Part shown: positions 15,181 to 23,980 of the stretch, in pieces
Layout of the letters: each line of letters starts with the position of its first letter
Position numbering within the stretch: the stretch's first letter is position 1
NCBI RefSeq assembly: GCF_902498845.1
Contig: NZ_CABVLM010000012.1
Span: 62,001 to 126,000, forward strand
Reading direction: 5' to 3'
From: Pseudoalteromonas rhizosphaerae
GTDB taxonomy: Bacteria; Pseudomonadota; Gammaproteobacteria; Enterobacterales; Alteromonadaceae
DNA: 64,000 nt
Translations under genes and position numbers: made by a program
Notes under the pieces: model-generated
The model's input: only the letters and a program-made list of their open reading frames with translations
Told to the model about the DNA's origin: nothing
Databases searched by the model: none

Positions 15181-17367
15181 TTAAATCATATCTATTGGAT
15201 CTACATCTAAGCTCCATCGCACCTTTTGCGCTAATTTACTGGTACTTAAGTAGTCTACCATTTGCGCGAGATATTGGTGTAATAGAGGGCGTTCGAGCGC
15301 TTGAATATGCAATTGAAAGCGATATTTCCCCGCAATTCGCTCGAGCGGTGCAGGGATCGGACCTAGCAATTGTATACCAGTTAGACCTTGGACTGGAACT
15401 AAATCTGTTAAAAAATCGACCACTTGCTTTATGTTGTGACCTTCAGCGCGGACAATCGCCATATTAGTTATTGGTGGTAGCTGTGCATCATCGCGCTCTT
15501 GCAGTGCAAAACGGGCGAAATCTTGATAACCATTATTGACTAAATCTTGTAATAAAGGATGTTCGGGAAAGTGAGTTTGCAATAATACATGACCTGGTTC
15601 GCCACTGCGCCCAGCACGGCCAGCCACCTGAGTAACCAATTGTGCTAAATGCTCTGTGGCGCGAAAGTCGCACGAGTACAAGCCGCCGTCGACATCAAGG
15701 ATCAATACTAAGCTCACATCAGCAAAGTGATGACCTTTGGCAAGCATTTGGGTGCCAACTAAAATCCTTGCACCGCCTTGGTTTATATCGTCTAGGGCTT
15801 TTTCTAAACTGCCTTTACGACGCGTTGAGTCGCGATCAATCCGGCTAATCGGGGTATCAGGAAACTCGGTTGTTAAAAACTCTTCTATTTGTTCGGTGCC
15901 TTTGCCGTTAGGAAATATTTGTGTACTACCACAGTCTGGACACTGATGCGGCACGCGTTCTTGCTCACCGCAGTGATGGCAAATCATTTGGCCGATGGCT
16001 TTGTGAAAAGTCGCACTGGTGCTGCAACGTGTGCACTCACTTAACCAACCACATTCATGGCAAATCAGGGTAGGTGAAAAACCGCGACGGTTTAGAAATA
16101 CCATCACTTGTTTGCCTCGTTTTAAATGCTGACGCATAGTGGCAAGACTGGCATGGGCTATACCAGCTTGATCCGGCTGGCCTTTCATATCAATCAGCTG
16201 AAATTTATTGTCGGTACTGGTTTGCGCACGTTGCGTTAGGCTCAGCAGTTGGTATTTATTATGAATTGCCTTATGCAAGGTTTCGAGCGCCGGGGTTGCT
16301 GAGCCTAAGATCAGCGGTATTTTATGTTGAAAAGCGCGGTATGCGGCTAAATCACGGGCATGGTAACGTAAGGTATCTTGTTGTTTAAATGAACCGTCAT
16401 GTTCTTCATCAACAATGATCATACCAAGCTTTAAAAATGGTAAAAAGATACTCGAACGTGTACCAATCACAATTGCGCAACTGGCTTTTTCACAAAAGCG
16501 CCAAGTTTGTAAGCGTTCGTTATCGGTCAGTGCTGAATGCCACAGCATAATCGGCGTATCAGGAAAGCGACGACGAAATCGATTAACCGTTTGTGGCGTA
16601 AGGCCAATTTCAGGCACTAGTACGAGTGCTTGTTCACCGCGTTTTAAAACCTCTTCAAGGCATTGTAAGTAAACCTCGGTTTTACCACTGCCAGTAACAC
16701 CTTCTAGTAAAAAGCTATTGAAACCGACCGCTTGATTAATGGTGGTACAGGCTACTGCTTGCTCTTTATTTAGAGTCGGCTTAGTGCCTACGGTGGGAAG
16801 TTGTTGTTGCCATTGGTTGTCGTGTTCAATCGTTTGGCTGATCAGCTCTTTGTTAAGTAAGCTGTCGATAGTTTTTTTACTAAACCCCAGCGCTTTTAAT
16901 TCTGTAAGTGATGATTTACCCGAATCTGCCAGTTGTTTGAGTAAGCTTAGTTGGCTCTTTGCTTTTAAAGACGGTAATTTAGCGCCTTTTTCAGTTAGTG
17001 CCACCATACTAATACTGCTTTTATCTGGGCACAGTCCTTGACGCAGCGCGCCAGGCAGGGCGATATGAATTGTTTCACCTAGTGGGTAGCAATAATAGCG
17101 CGCAGTAAAACGCAATAATTCGATATGTCGCTCTGATAAAACGGCTTCATCATCAATCACTTCAAGCACTGCTTTAAGTTTATTAACCGGCACATCGGTG
17201 TTGGTTTTTAGCGCCAGTACGACCGCAACTTTGCGCTGATTACCAAATGGCACCCATACCCGCGCACCGACTTTAGGCATCACCGATAAACCATCGAGTT
17301 GCTCTGGAATGCGATAATCAAAGGTGCGATGCAACGGTACTTTTATAGCAACTTCAACAAAACTCAT
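15181..17367 (-). CDS. priA: Primosomal replication protein N' (PriA helicase)
   Basis: 3'-to-5' DNA helicase that restarts stalled forks by loading the replicative helicase. 728 residues, E. coli-like. An N-terminal DNA-binding domain (about 1-190); Walker A GVTGSGKTEVYL (about 224-235); the DEEH motif VDEEHDGSFKQQ; and a zinc-binding insert with paired cysteines (CHECGWLSECTRC, CHHCG, CPDCG, about 435-480). The helicase motif near VGTQMLAKGHHF and the arginine motif QVAGRAGR are present. Divergent from rpmE with a 233-bp gap, as in many gammaproteobacteria. Confidence 0.97.
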   Translation of the reverse strand: MSFVEVAIKVPLHRTFDYRIPEQLDGLSVMPKVGARVWVPFGNQRKVAVVLALKTNTDVPVNKLKAVLEVIDDEAVLSERHIELLRFTARYYCYPLGETIHIALPGALRQGLCPDKSSISMVALTEKGAKLPSLKAKSQLSLLKQLADSGKSSLTELKALGFSKKTIDSLLNKELISQTIEHDNQWQQQLPTVGTKPTLNKEQAVACTTINQAVGFNSFLLEGVTGSGKTEVYLQCLEEVLKRGEQALVLVPEIGLTPQTVNRFRRRFPDTPIMLWHSALTDNERLQTWRFCEKASCAIVIGTRSSIFLPFLKLGMIIVDEEHDGSFKQQDTLRYHARDLAAYRAFQHKIPLILGSATPALETLHKAIHNKYQLLSLTQRAQTSTDNKFQLIDMKGQPDQAGIAHASLATMRQHLKRGKQVMVFLNRRGFSPTLICHECGWLSECTRCSTSATFHKAIGQMICHHCGEQERVPHQCPDCGSTQIFPNGKGTEQIEEFLTTEFPDTPISRIDRDSTRRKGSLEKALDDINQGGARILVGTQMLAKGHHFADVSLVLILDVDGGLYSCDFRATEHLAQLVTQVAGRAGRSGEPGHVLLQTHFPEHPLLQDLVNNGYQDFARFALQERDDAQLPPITNMAIVRAEGHNIKQVVDFLTDLVPVQGLTGIQLLGPIPAPLERIAGKYRFQLHIQALERPLLHQYLAQMVDYLSTSKLAQKVRWSLDVDPIDMI

Positions 17368-17487
17368 AACAACCCAAACAAGAACGAATAAGGGAGTTAA
17401 TGTACTAAAATTATGGCTGAAAACCTACCTGCAAATATCTTCTTTAAAACTTTTGTTCATTTTATTAGCAAAAACGACATTTAAAGC

Positions 17488-17516
17488 TTGTAGCAAGTGG
17501 GGTTGTTGCTTAGAAT
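17488..17516 (+). promoter_or_regulatory. Candidate sigma-70 promoter for rpmE
   Basis: TTGTAG (17488-17493), a 17-bp spacer and TAGAAT (17511-17516). The -10 element matches 5 of 6 consensus bases, the -35 only 3 of 6. It would give a leader of about 75 nt before the rpmE start. Confidence 0.45.
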
Positions 17517-17544
17517 ACGCGTCCTAAATAATTTGTTTTAACGA

Positions 17545-17600
17545 CGTATGGTGCCAGACTCCGGGTTTGGAGAGCGATGCGGCCTTAACTAGAGGTTTCT
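17545..17600 (+). promoter_or_regulatory. Candidate rpmE mRNA leader (L31 autoregulatory structure)
   Basis: The leader contains a small hairpin CTCC-GGGTTT-GGAG (17559-17572) followed by a GAGG ribosome site before the ATG. Structured leaders bound by L31 have been proposed upstream of rpmE in gammaproteobacteria. The assignment is by position plus one hairpin; no covariance comparison was possible. Confidence 0.4.
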
Positions 17601-17813
17601 ATGAAAGAAGGTATTCACCCTAAGTACGAAGTAATTTCAGCATCATGTTCATGTGGAAATAAATTCGAAACTCGTTCTACTCTGTGTAAAGACATTCACT
17701 TAGACGTATGTTCTGCGTGTCACCCGTTTTACACTGGTAAGCAAAAAGTTTTAGACACAGGTGGCCGTGTTGATCGCTTTAACAAGCGTTTCGGTTCACT
17801 TAGCAGCAAGTAA
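17601..17813 (+). CDS. rpmE: 50S ribosomal protein L31 (zinc-binding type)
   Basis: 70 residues, near the E. coli length. Four cysteines, in SCSCGNKF and CSACHPFYTGKQK, are the zinc-ribbon ligands of the C+ (Zn-dependent) form, as opposed to the zinc-free YkgM type. The start has a GAGG site upstream. Monocistronic with its own strong terminator 18 bp after the stop, and divergent from priA. Confidence 0.98.
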   Translation: MKEGIHPKYEVISASCSCGNKFETRSTLCKDIHLDVCSACHPFYTGKQKVLDTGGRVDRFNKRFGSLSSK

Positions 17814-17831
17814 TTCTTGTTGTTTTGTCGG

Positions 17832-17858
17832 AAAAAGCACCTTAGGGTGCTTTTTTTT
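17832..17858 (+). terminator. Intrinsic terminator of rpmE
   Basis: AAAAAGCACC-TTAG-GGTGCTTTTT with further Ts: a perfect 10-bp stem with a 4-nt loop and T tract. Confidence 0.92.
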
Positions 17859-18377
17859 ATGCCTGCTATTTATTAAAAACACCGCCTTTTAGTCTTTATT
17901 TCTTGCTCTAGTGCTCCAGCTTTACGCATTCATTATGTTGTGACTATTTCCCACTTTTATATCCAGTATAGCGAGTAAATAACAGACAAATAGTGATTTG
18001 TTGACTATATTGTCATTCTCGTTAAAGCGATAAATTAAACGTTTTTGTCGGTAAAGTTAGGTCTTTTGCGGTTAAATGTTGTTAACGTCTTACTTTGATG
18101 GTTTTTAGTCATAGGCCATTATTTTTGCTTTAAAGCGTTGCATAATGAGCATTTTAAGATGGGTTTTTTGATGCTTTGTGGCGTTTTTATAGCCGAAAAT
18201 TGAAGATTTTTTGCAAAAAATGCTGACAAAACGCATAAAATTAACGGATATAGCATATAACAGGATAGACCTGATATTGCTTGAATTTAATTATAATATA
18301 GGTATCGTTCCCTATAAGATATAAGAACTGCTTACTCTCACTTTCAACTTAACTTACTTGCAGGATAAAATCGCGTT
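17859..18377. other. 519-bp gene-free region upstream of the malic enzyme gene
   Basis: AT-rich, with no ORF of note on either strand. It contains several T-runs and a TATAAT at about 18293-18298 without a recognisable -35. A GGATAAAA near 18362 is the ribosome-site region of the next gene. No operator palindrome was recognised. The length suggests regulation or an undetected small RNA, but nothing here supports a specific call. Confidence 0.4.
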
Positions 18378-19619
18378 ATGTCAGACTTTCGTGAACAAGC
18401 TTTACATTACCATTCGCACCCCGTTCCAGGAAAAATTAGCGTTGAGCTTACAAAGCCAGCTGAAACCGTACAGGATCTTGCACTCGCATACAGCCCCGGT
18501 GTTGCAGAACCGGTACGTGAAATAGCTGCTGATCCCGCTAATGCCTACAAATACACTGGTAAAGGCAATATGGTTGCGGTTATTACTAACGGCACCGCTA
18601 TTTTAGGTTTAGGTAACTTAGGTCCATTGGCTTCAAAACCGGTTATGGAAGGTAAAGCGTTATTATTTAAACGCTTTGCGGGTCTAGATTCGATAGATAT
18701 TGAGGTGAAACACAATACCACCGAAGATTTCATCAATACGGTTGCTAACATCGCTGATACGTTTGGCGGTATTAACTTAGAAGACATTAAAGCGCCAGAG
18801 TGTTTTGAAATAGAAAAAGCATTGATCGAGCGTTGTAGCATTCCAGTGTTCCACGACGATCAACACGGTACCGCGATTGTAACGGCTGCTGGTATGATCA
18901 ACGCACTTGAAGTACAAGGCAAAGAAATCGAAGATGCGATTATCGTTTGTTTAGGAGCCGGTGCCGCAGCGGTTGCGTGTATGGAGCTACTGATCAAGTG
19001 TGGCGCATTGCGTGAACATATTTACATGTTAGATCGTAAAGGCGTTATTCATACTCGTCGTGATGATTTAAACGAGTACAAACAGTTATTCGCTAACAAT
19101 ACAGATAAGCGCACACTGCAAGATGTTATTGCTGATGCCGATGTATTTGTTGGTGTATCTGGCCCGAATTTACTTTCTCCTGACGATCTTAAGCTAATGG
19201 CTGATCGACCTGTAGTGTTTGCCTGTTCAAACCCAGATCCAGAAATCTCTCCAGTGCTTGCTCATGGTGCTCGCGATGATTTAATCATGGCAACGGGTCG
19301 TTCAGATTATCCAAACCAAGTTAACAACGTGCTGTGTTTCCCATTTATTTTCCGTGGTGCGCTAGATGTGCGTGCAAGCAAAATTAATGATGAAATGAAA
19401 ATTGCTGCGGTTGACGCTATTCGTAGCATTGCTAAAGAACCAGTACCAGCGGAAGTATTAAAAGCGGCGGGTGTTGAGACACTTGAATTTGGTGCGCAGT
19501 ATATTATTCCAAAACCGATGGATCCGCGTCTATTACCGCGCATTGCCAAAGCAGTAGCGCAAGCGGCAATTGATTCTGGTGTTGCACAAATTGATATGCC
19601 GGAAAACTACATGGAGTAG
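18378..19619 (+). CDS. Malic enzyme, short form (no phosphotransacetylase domain)
   Basis: Oxidatively decarboxylates malate to pyruvate with NAD(P)+. 413 residues. The N-terminal catalytic domain includes LAYSPGVAEPVREI and a lysine region near GTAILGLGNLGPLASKPVMEGKALLFK; metal-binding residues are in LEDIKAPECFEIE and FHDDQHGTA. The Rossmann fold carries VCLGAGAAAVA (about 194-204). It is about half the length of E. coli MaeB, ending before a PTA domain, so it belongs to the short bacterial type. Cofactor preference was not assigned. Convergent with metJ, sharing a bidirectional terminator. Confidence 0.93.
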   Translation: MSDFREQALHYHSHPVPGKISVELTKPAETVQDLALAYSPGVAEPVREIAADPANAYKYTGKGNMVAVITNGTAILGLGNLGPLASKPVMEGKALLFKRFAGLDSIDIEVKHNTTEDFINTVANIADTFGGINLEDIKAPECFEIEKALIERCSIPVFHDDQHGTAIVTAAGMINALEVQGKEIEDAIIVCLGAGAAAVACMELLIKCGALREHIYMLDRKGVIHTRRDDLNEYKQLFANNTDKRTLQDVIADADVFVGVSGPNLLSPDDLKLMADRPVVFACSNPDPEISPVLAHGARDDLIMATGRSDYPNQVNNVLCFPFIFRGALDVRASKINDEMKIAAVDAIRSIAKEPVPAEVLKAAGVETLEFGAQYIIPKPMDPRLLPRIAKAVAQAAIDSGVAQIDMPENYME

Positions 19620-19652
19620 CTGCTTCGCTGCAATTGGTAATGGCACAATAAT

Positions 19653-19688
19653 AAAAACCTCAGCAACTTACGTTACTGAGGTTTTTTT
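19653..19688. terminator. Bidirectional terminator between the malic enzyme gene and metJ
   Basis: AACCTCAGCAAC, loop TTAC, GTTACTGAGGTT: a 12-bp stem with one G-T wobble, flanked by A-run on the left and T-run on the right. It can serve the convergent genes on both strands. Confidence 0.9.
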
Positions 19689-19728
19689 GTAGCCAATTCC
19701 TGAAGCAGGAATATATACAAATGATAAC

Positions 19729-20049
19729 TTAATCTTCGTTGAGTACAGGTACTTCGAGACCCATCTCAAGCATGATTTTTTTCACTTCTTCAGGCACTTT
19801 CTCTGGATTATCTTTACGTAAATCTTCATCGTTTGGCAGTGGTTGGCCAGTAAATGCGTGTAAAAATGCTTCACAAAGTAATTCGCTATTTGTTGCATGG
19901 CGAAGATTATTAATTTGACGACGAGTGCGCTCATCAGTCAAAACTTTTAATACATTTAGCGGGATCGAAACGGTGATCTTTTTAACTTGTTCTGATTTTT
20001 TCCCGTGTTCTGCGTATGGGTGAATATATTCACCATTCCATTTAGCCAT
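19729..20049 (-). CDS. metJ: Methionine repressor MetJ
   Basis: 106 residues, similar to E. coli MetJ. The ribbon-helix-helix DNA-binding strand KKITVSIPLNVLKVLTDERTRRQINNLRHATNSELLCEAFLHAFTG is present in pieces matching the family (about 22-67). With S-adenosylmethionine as corepressor, MetJ dimers bind tandem 8-bp met boxes. The gene is divergent from metBL, and met-box-like sequences lie in the intervening 235 bp, consistent with control of metBL and autoregulation. Confidence 0.97.
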   Translation of the reverse strand: MAKWNGEYIHPYAEHGKKSEQVKKITVSIPLNVLKVLTDERTRRQINNLRHATNSELLCEAFLHAFTGQPLPNDEDLRKDNPEKVPEEVKKIMLEMGLEVPVLNED

Positions 20050-20155
20050 AGGATGTATCGTTGCCTCAGGTTGTTAATTGTTTGCGCGACCTTTTGCAGC
20101 GCAAAGATGGCGAAATTCTATCGTGTTAAAAAAGATAGTCAAATACTTGTTTTTT

Positions 20156-20171
20156 AGCCATCTAGAGGCTT
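20156..20171. promoter_or_regulatory. Met-box pair near metJ
   Basis: Two adjacent 8-mers, AGCCATCT (6/8) and AGAGGCTT (5/8), resemble the MetJ site AGACGTCT in tandem register. They lie in the metJ/metB gap, about 107 bp upstream of the metJ start. Likely a MetJ operator, though degenerate. Confidence 0.5.
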
Positions 20172-20248
20172 AAATGTTTTTACTTCTAATCTTGCGGCTA
20201 AAACCGCATAAATGCTTTGACTTATTAAATTTGATCCTCTAACCTTTT

Positions 20249-20256
20249 AGACGTCT
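20249..20256. promoter_or_regulatory. Perfect met box upstream of metB
   Basis: AGACGTCT at 20249-20256 matches the MetJ consensus exactly, 28 bp before the metB start. Flanking 8-mers in register (20241-20248 AACCTTTT, 20257-20264 AAACATCC) are weaker matches (4-5 of 8). Cooperative MetJ binding to tandem boxes is expected here. Confidence 0.8.
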
Positions 20257-20284
20257 AAACATCCATTTAATTGTAGGTGACGGT

Positions 20285-21547
20285 ATGAGTCAAAAGAATA
20301 AAGCAACCATTGCAGTACGCAATGGTATTGATGCAGATAAACATCACGGCGCGGTTGTGCCTCCCATTCATTTATCGACCACCTACTCATTTGCTGATTT
20401 TGATAAAAAGCGCCAATATGATTATGGCCGTAGCGGCAACCCAAACCGTGACTTACTCGCTGAAACGCTCGCTAAGCTTGAAGGTGGCGCTAAGGGAATT
20501 ATCACTGCAACGGGCATGGCTGCGGTGCATTTAGCTACTCAGCTGCTAAACAGTGACGATACTTTAGTGATCCCACATGATTGCTATGGCGGTAGTTACC
20601 GCTTATTCACCTCACTTGAAAAGCGTGGCTTATTAAAGTTAGTGGTTTTAGATTTAACTAAATCTGAAAATCATCAAAAAATTCTAGAGATAAAACCAAA
20701 GCTAATTTGGATTGAAACACCGAGTAATCCTATATTACGGTTAACCGATATTAAAGCGATCACCACGATTGCCAAGCAGTGCGGTGCGTTGGTTGGTGCC
20801 GATAACACATTTTTATCACCTGCTTTGCAAAACCCAATTGAGTTTGGTGTTGATATTGTGGTGCATTCGACCACTAAATATATTAACGGTCACTCAGATG
20901 TTGTTGGTGGTGCGGTGATCGCCGTTACCCAAGAGTTGGGTGATGAGCTTGCTTGGTGGGCTAATAACATCGGCATTACCGGAGCCCCGTTTGATAGCTA
21001 CTTAACGTTACGTGGCCTGCGTACTTTGAATGTACGTTTACGTCAGCATCAAGAAAATGCCTTTATTATTGCCCAATATCTAGAAAACTCACCTTATGTA
21101 AGCCAAGTATATTACCCTGGATTAGTATCTCATCCACAGCATGAACTCGCTAAACAGCAGCAACGTGGTTTTGGTGGCATGGTAAGCTTTGATATCAAAG
21201 GTGATATTAATGATGCTGCAGAATTTTTGACCAGCTTAGAAGAATTTAGCTTAGCTGAGTCATTAGGTGGGGTTGAGAGTTTGATTTGTCACCCTGCAAC
21301 TATGACTCATGCAGGTATGGAGGCAACTGCTCGTCTTGCTGCGGGAGTAGGTGATACCCTGATCCGTATTTCGGTGGGCATTGAAGATGTAAAAGATTTA
21401 ATCGCTGACTTAGATCGTGTATTCAATAAAGTGAAACCAGGTCAAGGTCAGCACGGCGCAAAAGTAATTGCTTCCTCTGTTCAACAACAAGATGATGAGC
21501 AATCAAGCTCATTTAAACTGACTCCTGCACATACGGCTTTGTGGTAA
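20285..21547 (+). CDS. metB: Cystathionine gamma-synthase
   Basis: PLP-dependent enzyme joining an activated homoserine ester and cysteine into cystathionine, in methionine synthesis. The PLP lysine is Lys198 in STTKYINGHSD, the same number as in E. coli MetB. The opening TIAVRNGIDADKHHGAVVPPIHLSTTY and the YGRSGNPNRD motif fit the family. 420 residues against 386 in E. coli: the extra length is a polar C-terminal tail after about residue 385. Start ATG 20285 is preceded by GGTGACGG. First gene of metBL; a perfect met box lies upstream. Confidence 0.95.
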   Translation: MSQKNKATIAVRNGIDADKHHGAVVPPIHLSTTYSFADFDKKRQYDYGRSGNPNRDLLAETLAKLEGGAKGIITATGMAAVHLATQLLNSDDTLVIPHDCYGGSYRLFTSLEKRGLLKLVVLDLTKSENHQKILEIKPKLIWIETPSNPILRLTDIKAITTIAKQCGALVGADNTFLSPALQNPIEFGVDIVVHSTTKYINGHSDVVGGAVIAVTQELGDELAWWANNIGITGAPFDSYLTLRGLRTLNVRLRQHQENAFIIAQYLENSPYVSQVYYPGLVSHPQHELAKQQQRGFGGMVSFDIKGDINDAAEFLTSLEEFSLAESLGGVESLICHPATMTHAGMEATARLAAGVGDTLIRISVGIEDVKDLIADLDRVFNKVKPGQGQHGAKVIASSVQQQDDEQSSSFKLTPAHTALW

Positions 21548-21553
21548 TAAAAA

Positions 21554-23899
21554 ATGGTAAATATAGTTCATAAATTTGGTGGTTCTAGCCTTAGTTCTGC
21601 AGAGCGTTATCAGGCCGTAGCAAATATTATTCTAGCCCATACGGAAGCCGGTGATTGTGTGGTGGTATCCGCAGCTGGTAAAACTACCAATACGTTAGTT
21701 ACGCTATGGCAGAGTTACCAGCAAGGTGATCAACAGGCAGTGAGTGATATTTTATTGCAGCTTGATAATCATCAACGTACTTTGATCGAGCAGTTATTGA
21801 GTCCAGCAGCGCGACATACGGCATTAAACGTATTAGAACAGGAGCTAGCCTTAATTGCACAGCAAACTCAACAGCAAAGCTTACAGGAAGCCGCATTGCT
21901 TGCTCACGGTGAAGTTTGGTCGGCACGATTATTAGCTAGCTATTTAAAACAGTTAAATGTTGCAGCTCAAGATGTTGATGCTCGTCAATTGTTTACCCTT
22001 AATGATGGGCAATTATTACATCAAAAAAATCAACAAGCCTGTGCCGAGTTAATTTCAGCCAATTGCATTAATGTTGTTACTGGTTTTATAGCCGCTGATT
22101 GCCAAGCAAATACCGTTACTTTGGGGCGCAATGGCAGTGATTACAGCGCGACTTTGTTAAGCAGTTATTGTCATGCTAGTCAGGTATCAATTTGGACTGA
22201 TACCCAAGGGGTGTTTAGTACCGACCCTCGTAAAGTAAAAAAAGCGATTAAGTATTCTAAAGTATGTCGTGGCCAAGCAAACTTACTGGCGCGTTTGGGC
22301 AACCCAGTGTTACATGCTAAAACTCTCTCGCCATTAAAAAATACTGATATCAAATTAGTCGTTCGCAGTAGTTACGACAGCGAAGCTAGCGCGACAGAAA
22401 TTGTCAAAGAAGGTTACAGCAAAGCTAAGCGTTTTATCACTACCTTAGAAAATATTGATTTACTGCGCATTGATCAGCTGCGTGGCGGTGAAATTGGCGA
22501 ATTAAGTCAGCTTATTCAACACAGCTTGCATCATTTTATTAAAAACGGCGATACCTACTTACTAGTGCCGGCAGCAGCGACTCATCAGGTGGTGAGTCAT
22601 TTGCAAGGGCGCGCTAATATTATTGAGTCGAACTTACATGGTTGCGCTGTTGTGGCGCCACGAAATGATGTAGCGCAATTATTTGAACAAGCAACGCAAG
22701 TGCTTAGTGAGCAAAGTTTAGTGCCGCGCTTTAGCCATCAAGATGCAGACTACATATTACTACTAACGGATCAATCTATTGATAGTGATGTGTTGACCTT
22801 ATTGCATGATAAGCTGATTAACAAAGGCCAAGAGCTTGCCATTATTGTTGCTGGCCTTGGTAATGTTGGTGAAGTATTTATTGAGCAACTTAGTCAGCAA
22901 CTTAATCGTTTGCAACAGCATTTTAGCGTAAAGCTGGTTGGTTTATTACGCTCGCGCTCTATGTTGTTCAGCCCAAGTGGTATCGTGCTTGAGCAATGGC
23001 AGTCGCAGTGGCAAAACGAAGCAATAGATTACCAAGAAGCTGATTTACTGACACGTATCAGCGAACTCGATTACGAACACAAAGTGCTGATTGATATTAC
23101 TGCTAGTGAAGCGTTTAGTAAGCTTTACCCGGCGTTTGTAAATTTAGATTGTCACCTGATCAGTGCTAATAAATATGCGGGCACTGCAAATAATGACTGG
23201 TATCAAAATTTACGCCGTAATTTAGCTGAACGTAACTTATTATGGCGTTATAACACCAGTGTTGGTGCGGGTTTACCAATTAATTTTGCGTTAGCTGATT
23301 TACAAAACAGTGGCGACAGTATTACCCATATTGAAGGCGTGTTCTCAGGCACTTTATCGTGGTTGTGTAGCAGTTATGATGGCAGTGTGGCGTTTTCCGA
23401 TCTAGTGTTGCAAGCGCAGCAAATGGGTTACACCGAGCCTGATCCACGGGAAGATTTATCAGGGCGTGATATGCAGCGTAAGCTATTAATTTTAGCTCGT
23501 GAATTAGGGCTCACCTTAGAGCTTGATGAGATTGGCTTAACACCGTTGATGCCAGAGCAACTAGCGCAAGGTGATTGGCAGTCTTTTTTAGCTAATAAGC
23601 AGTTGCTTGATGACTTTATTGCTGAAAAAGCGCAGTTAGCAGGCAAAGAAAACAAAGTACTGCGTTATACCGGTGCGTTAACAATTGCTGATGGCAAAGT
23701 AACCGCTAAAGTCGGTTTGGCTTATGCAACACAGGGTGATGCCTTAGCTAACTTAACTCCAGGTGATAATATCTTTGTTATCAACAGTCAGTGGTATAGC
23801 GATAATGCGTTGGTGATCCAAGGTCCTGGTGCAGGCAAAGAAGTTACCGCAGCAGGCGTGCATTCTGATTTATATTGGTTAATACAAAACTTAAAATGA
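21554..23899 (+). CDS. metL: Bifunctional aspartate kinase / homoserine dehydrogenase II
   Basis: 781 residues. N-terminal aspartokinase (about 1-290), opening VHKFGGSSLSS with TLGRNGSDYSATLL and a TDTQGVFSTDPRKV segment; a diverged regulatory middle; then C-terminal homoserine dehydrogenase (about 425-781) with the NAD(P) motif AGLGNVGEVF, the VGAGLPI segment, GVFSGTLSWL and GYTEPDPREDLSGRD. It supplies homoserine for methionine synthesis. Separated from metB by 6 bp and therefore cotranscribed and MetJ-controlled. Somewhat shorter than E. coli MetL (810). Confidence 0.95.
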   Translation: MVNIVHKFGGSSLSSAERYQAVANIILAHTEAGDCVVVSAAGKTTNTLVTLWQSYQQGDQQAVSDILLQLDNHQRTLIEQLLSPAARHTALNVLEQELALIAQQTQQQSLQEAALLAHGEVWSARLLASYLKQLNVAAQDVDARQLFTLNDGQLLHQKNQQACAELISANCINVVTGFIAADCQANTVTLGRNGSDYSATLLSSYCHASQVSIWTDTQGVFSTDPRKVKKAIKYSKVCRGQANLLARLGNPVLHAKTLSPLKNTDIKLVVRSSYDSEASATEIVKEGYSKAKRFITTLENIDLLRIDQLRGGEIGELSQLIQHSLHHFIKNGDTYLLVPAAATHQVVSHLQGRANIIESNLHGCAVVAPRNDVAQLFEQATQVLSEQSLVPRFSHQDADYILLLTDQSIDSDVLTLLHDKLINKGQELAIIVAGLGNVGEVFIEQLSQQLNRLQQHFSVKLVGLLRSRSMLFSPSGIVLEQWQSQWQNEAIDYQEADLLTRISELDYEHKVLIDITASEAFSKLYPAFVNLDCHLISANKYAGTANNDWYQNLRRNLAERNLLWRYNTSVGAGLPINFALADLQNSGDSITHIEGVFSGTLSWLCSSYDGSVAFSDLVLQAQQMGYTEPDPREDLSGRDMQRKLLILARELGLTLELDEIGLTPLMPEQLAQGDWQSFLANKQLLDDFIAEKAQLAGKENKVLRYTGALTIADGKVTAKVGLAYATQGDALANLTPGDNIFVINSQWYSDNALVIQGPGAGKEVTAAGVHSDLYWLIQNLK

Positions 23900-23917
23900 G
23901 CTCTGAGTTTGTAAAAT

Positions 23918-23945
23918 AAAAAAAGCGCCGATTGGCGCTTTTTTT
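23918..23945. terminator. Terminator after metBL
   Basis: AAAAAGCGCC-GATT-GGCGCTTTTT with T tract; a perfect stem. Runs of A and T on either side make it likely bidirectional for the convergent metL and mrcA. Confidence 0.92.
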
Positions 23946-23980
23946 ATGTAGCAGCGATTTTATATCGCGATAGAGTAATA

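Noticed and set aside
18240..18320. Candidate promoter with TATAAT upstream of the malic enzyme gene
   Set aside because: No acceptable -35 hexamer at 16-18 bp; left as part of an unassigned regulatory region.
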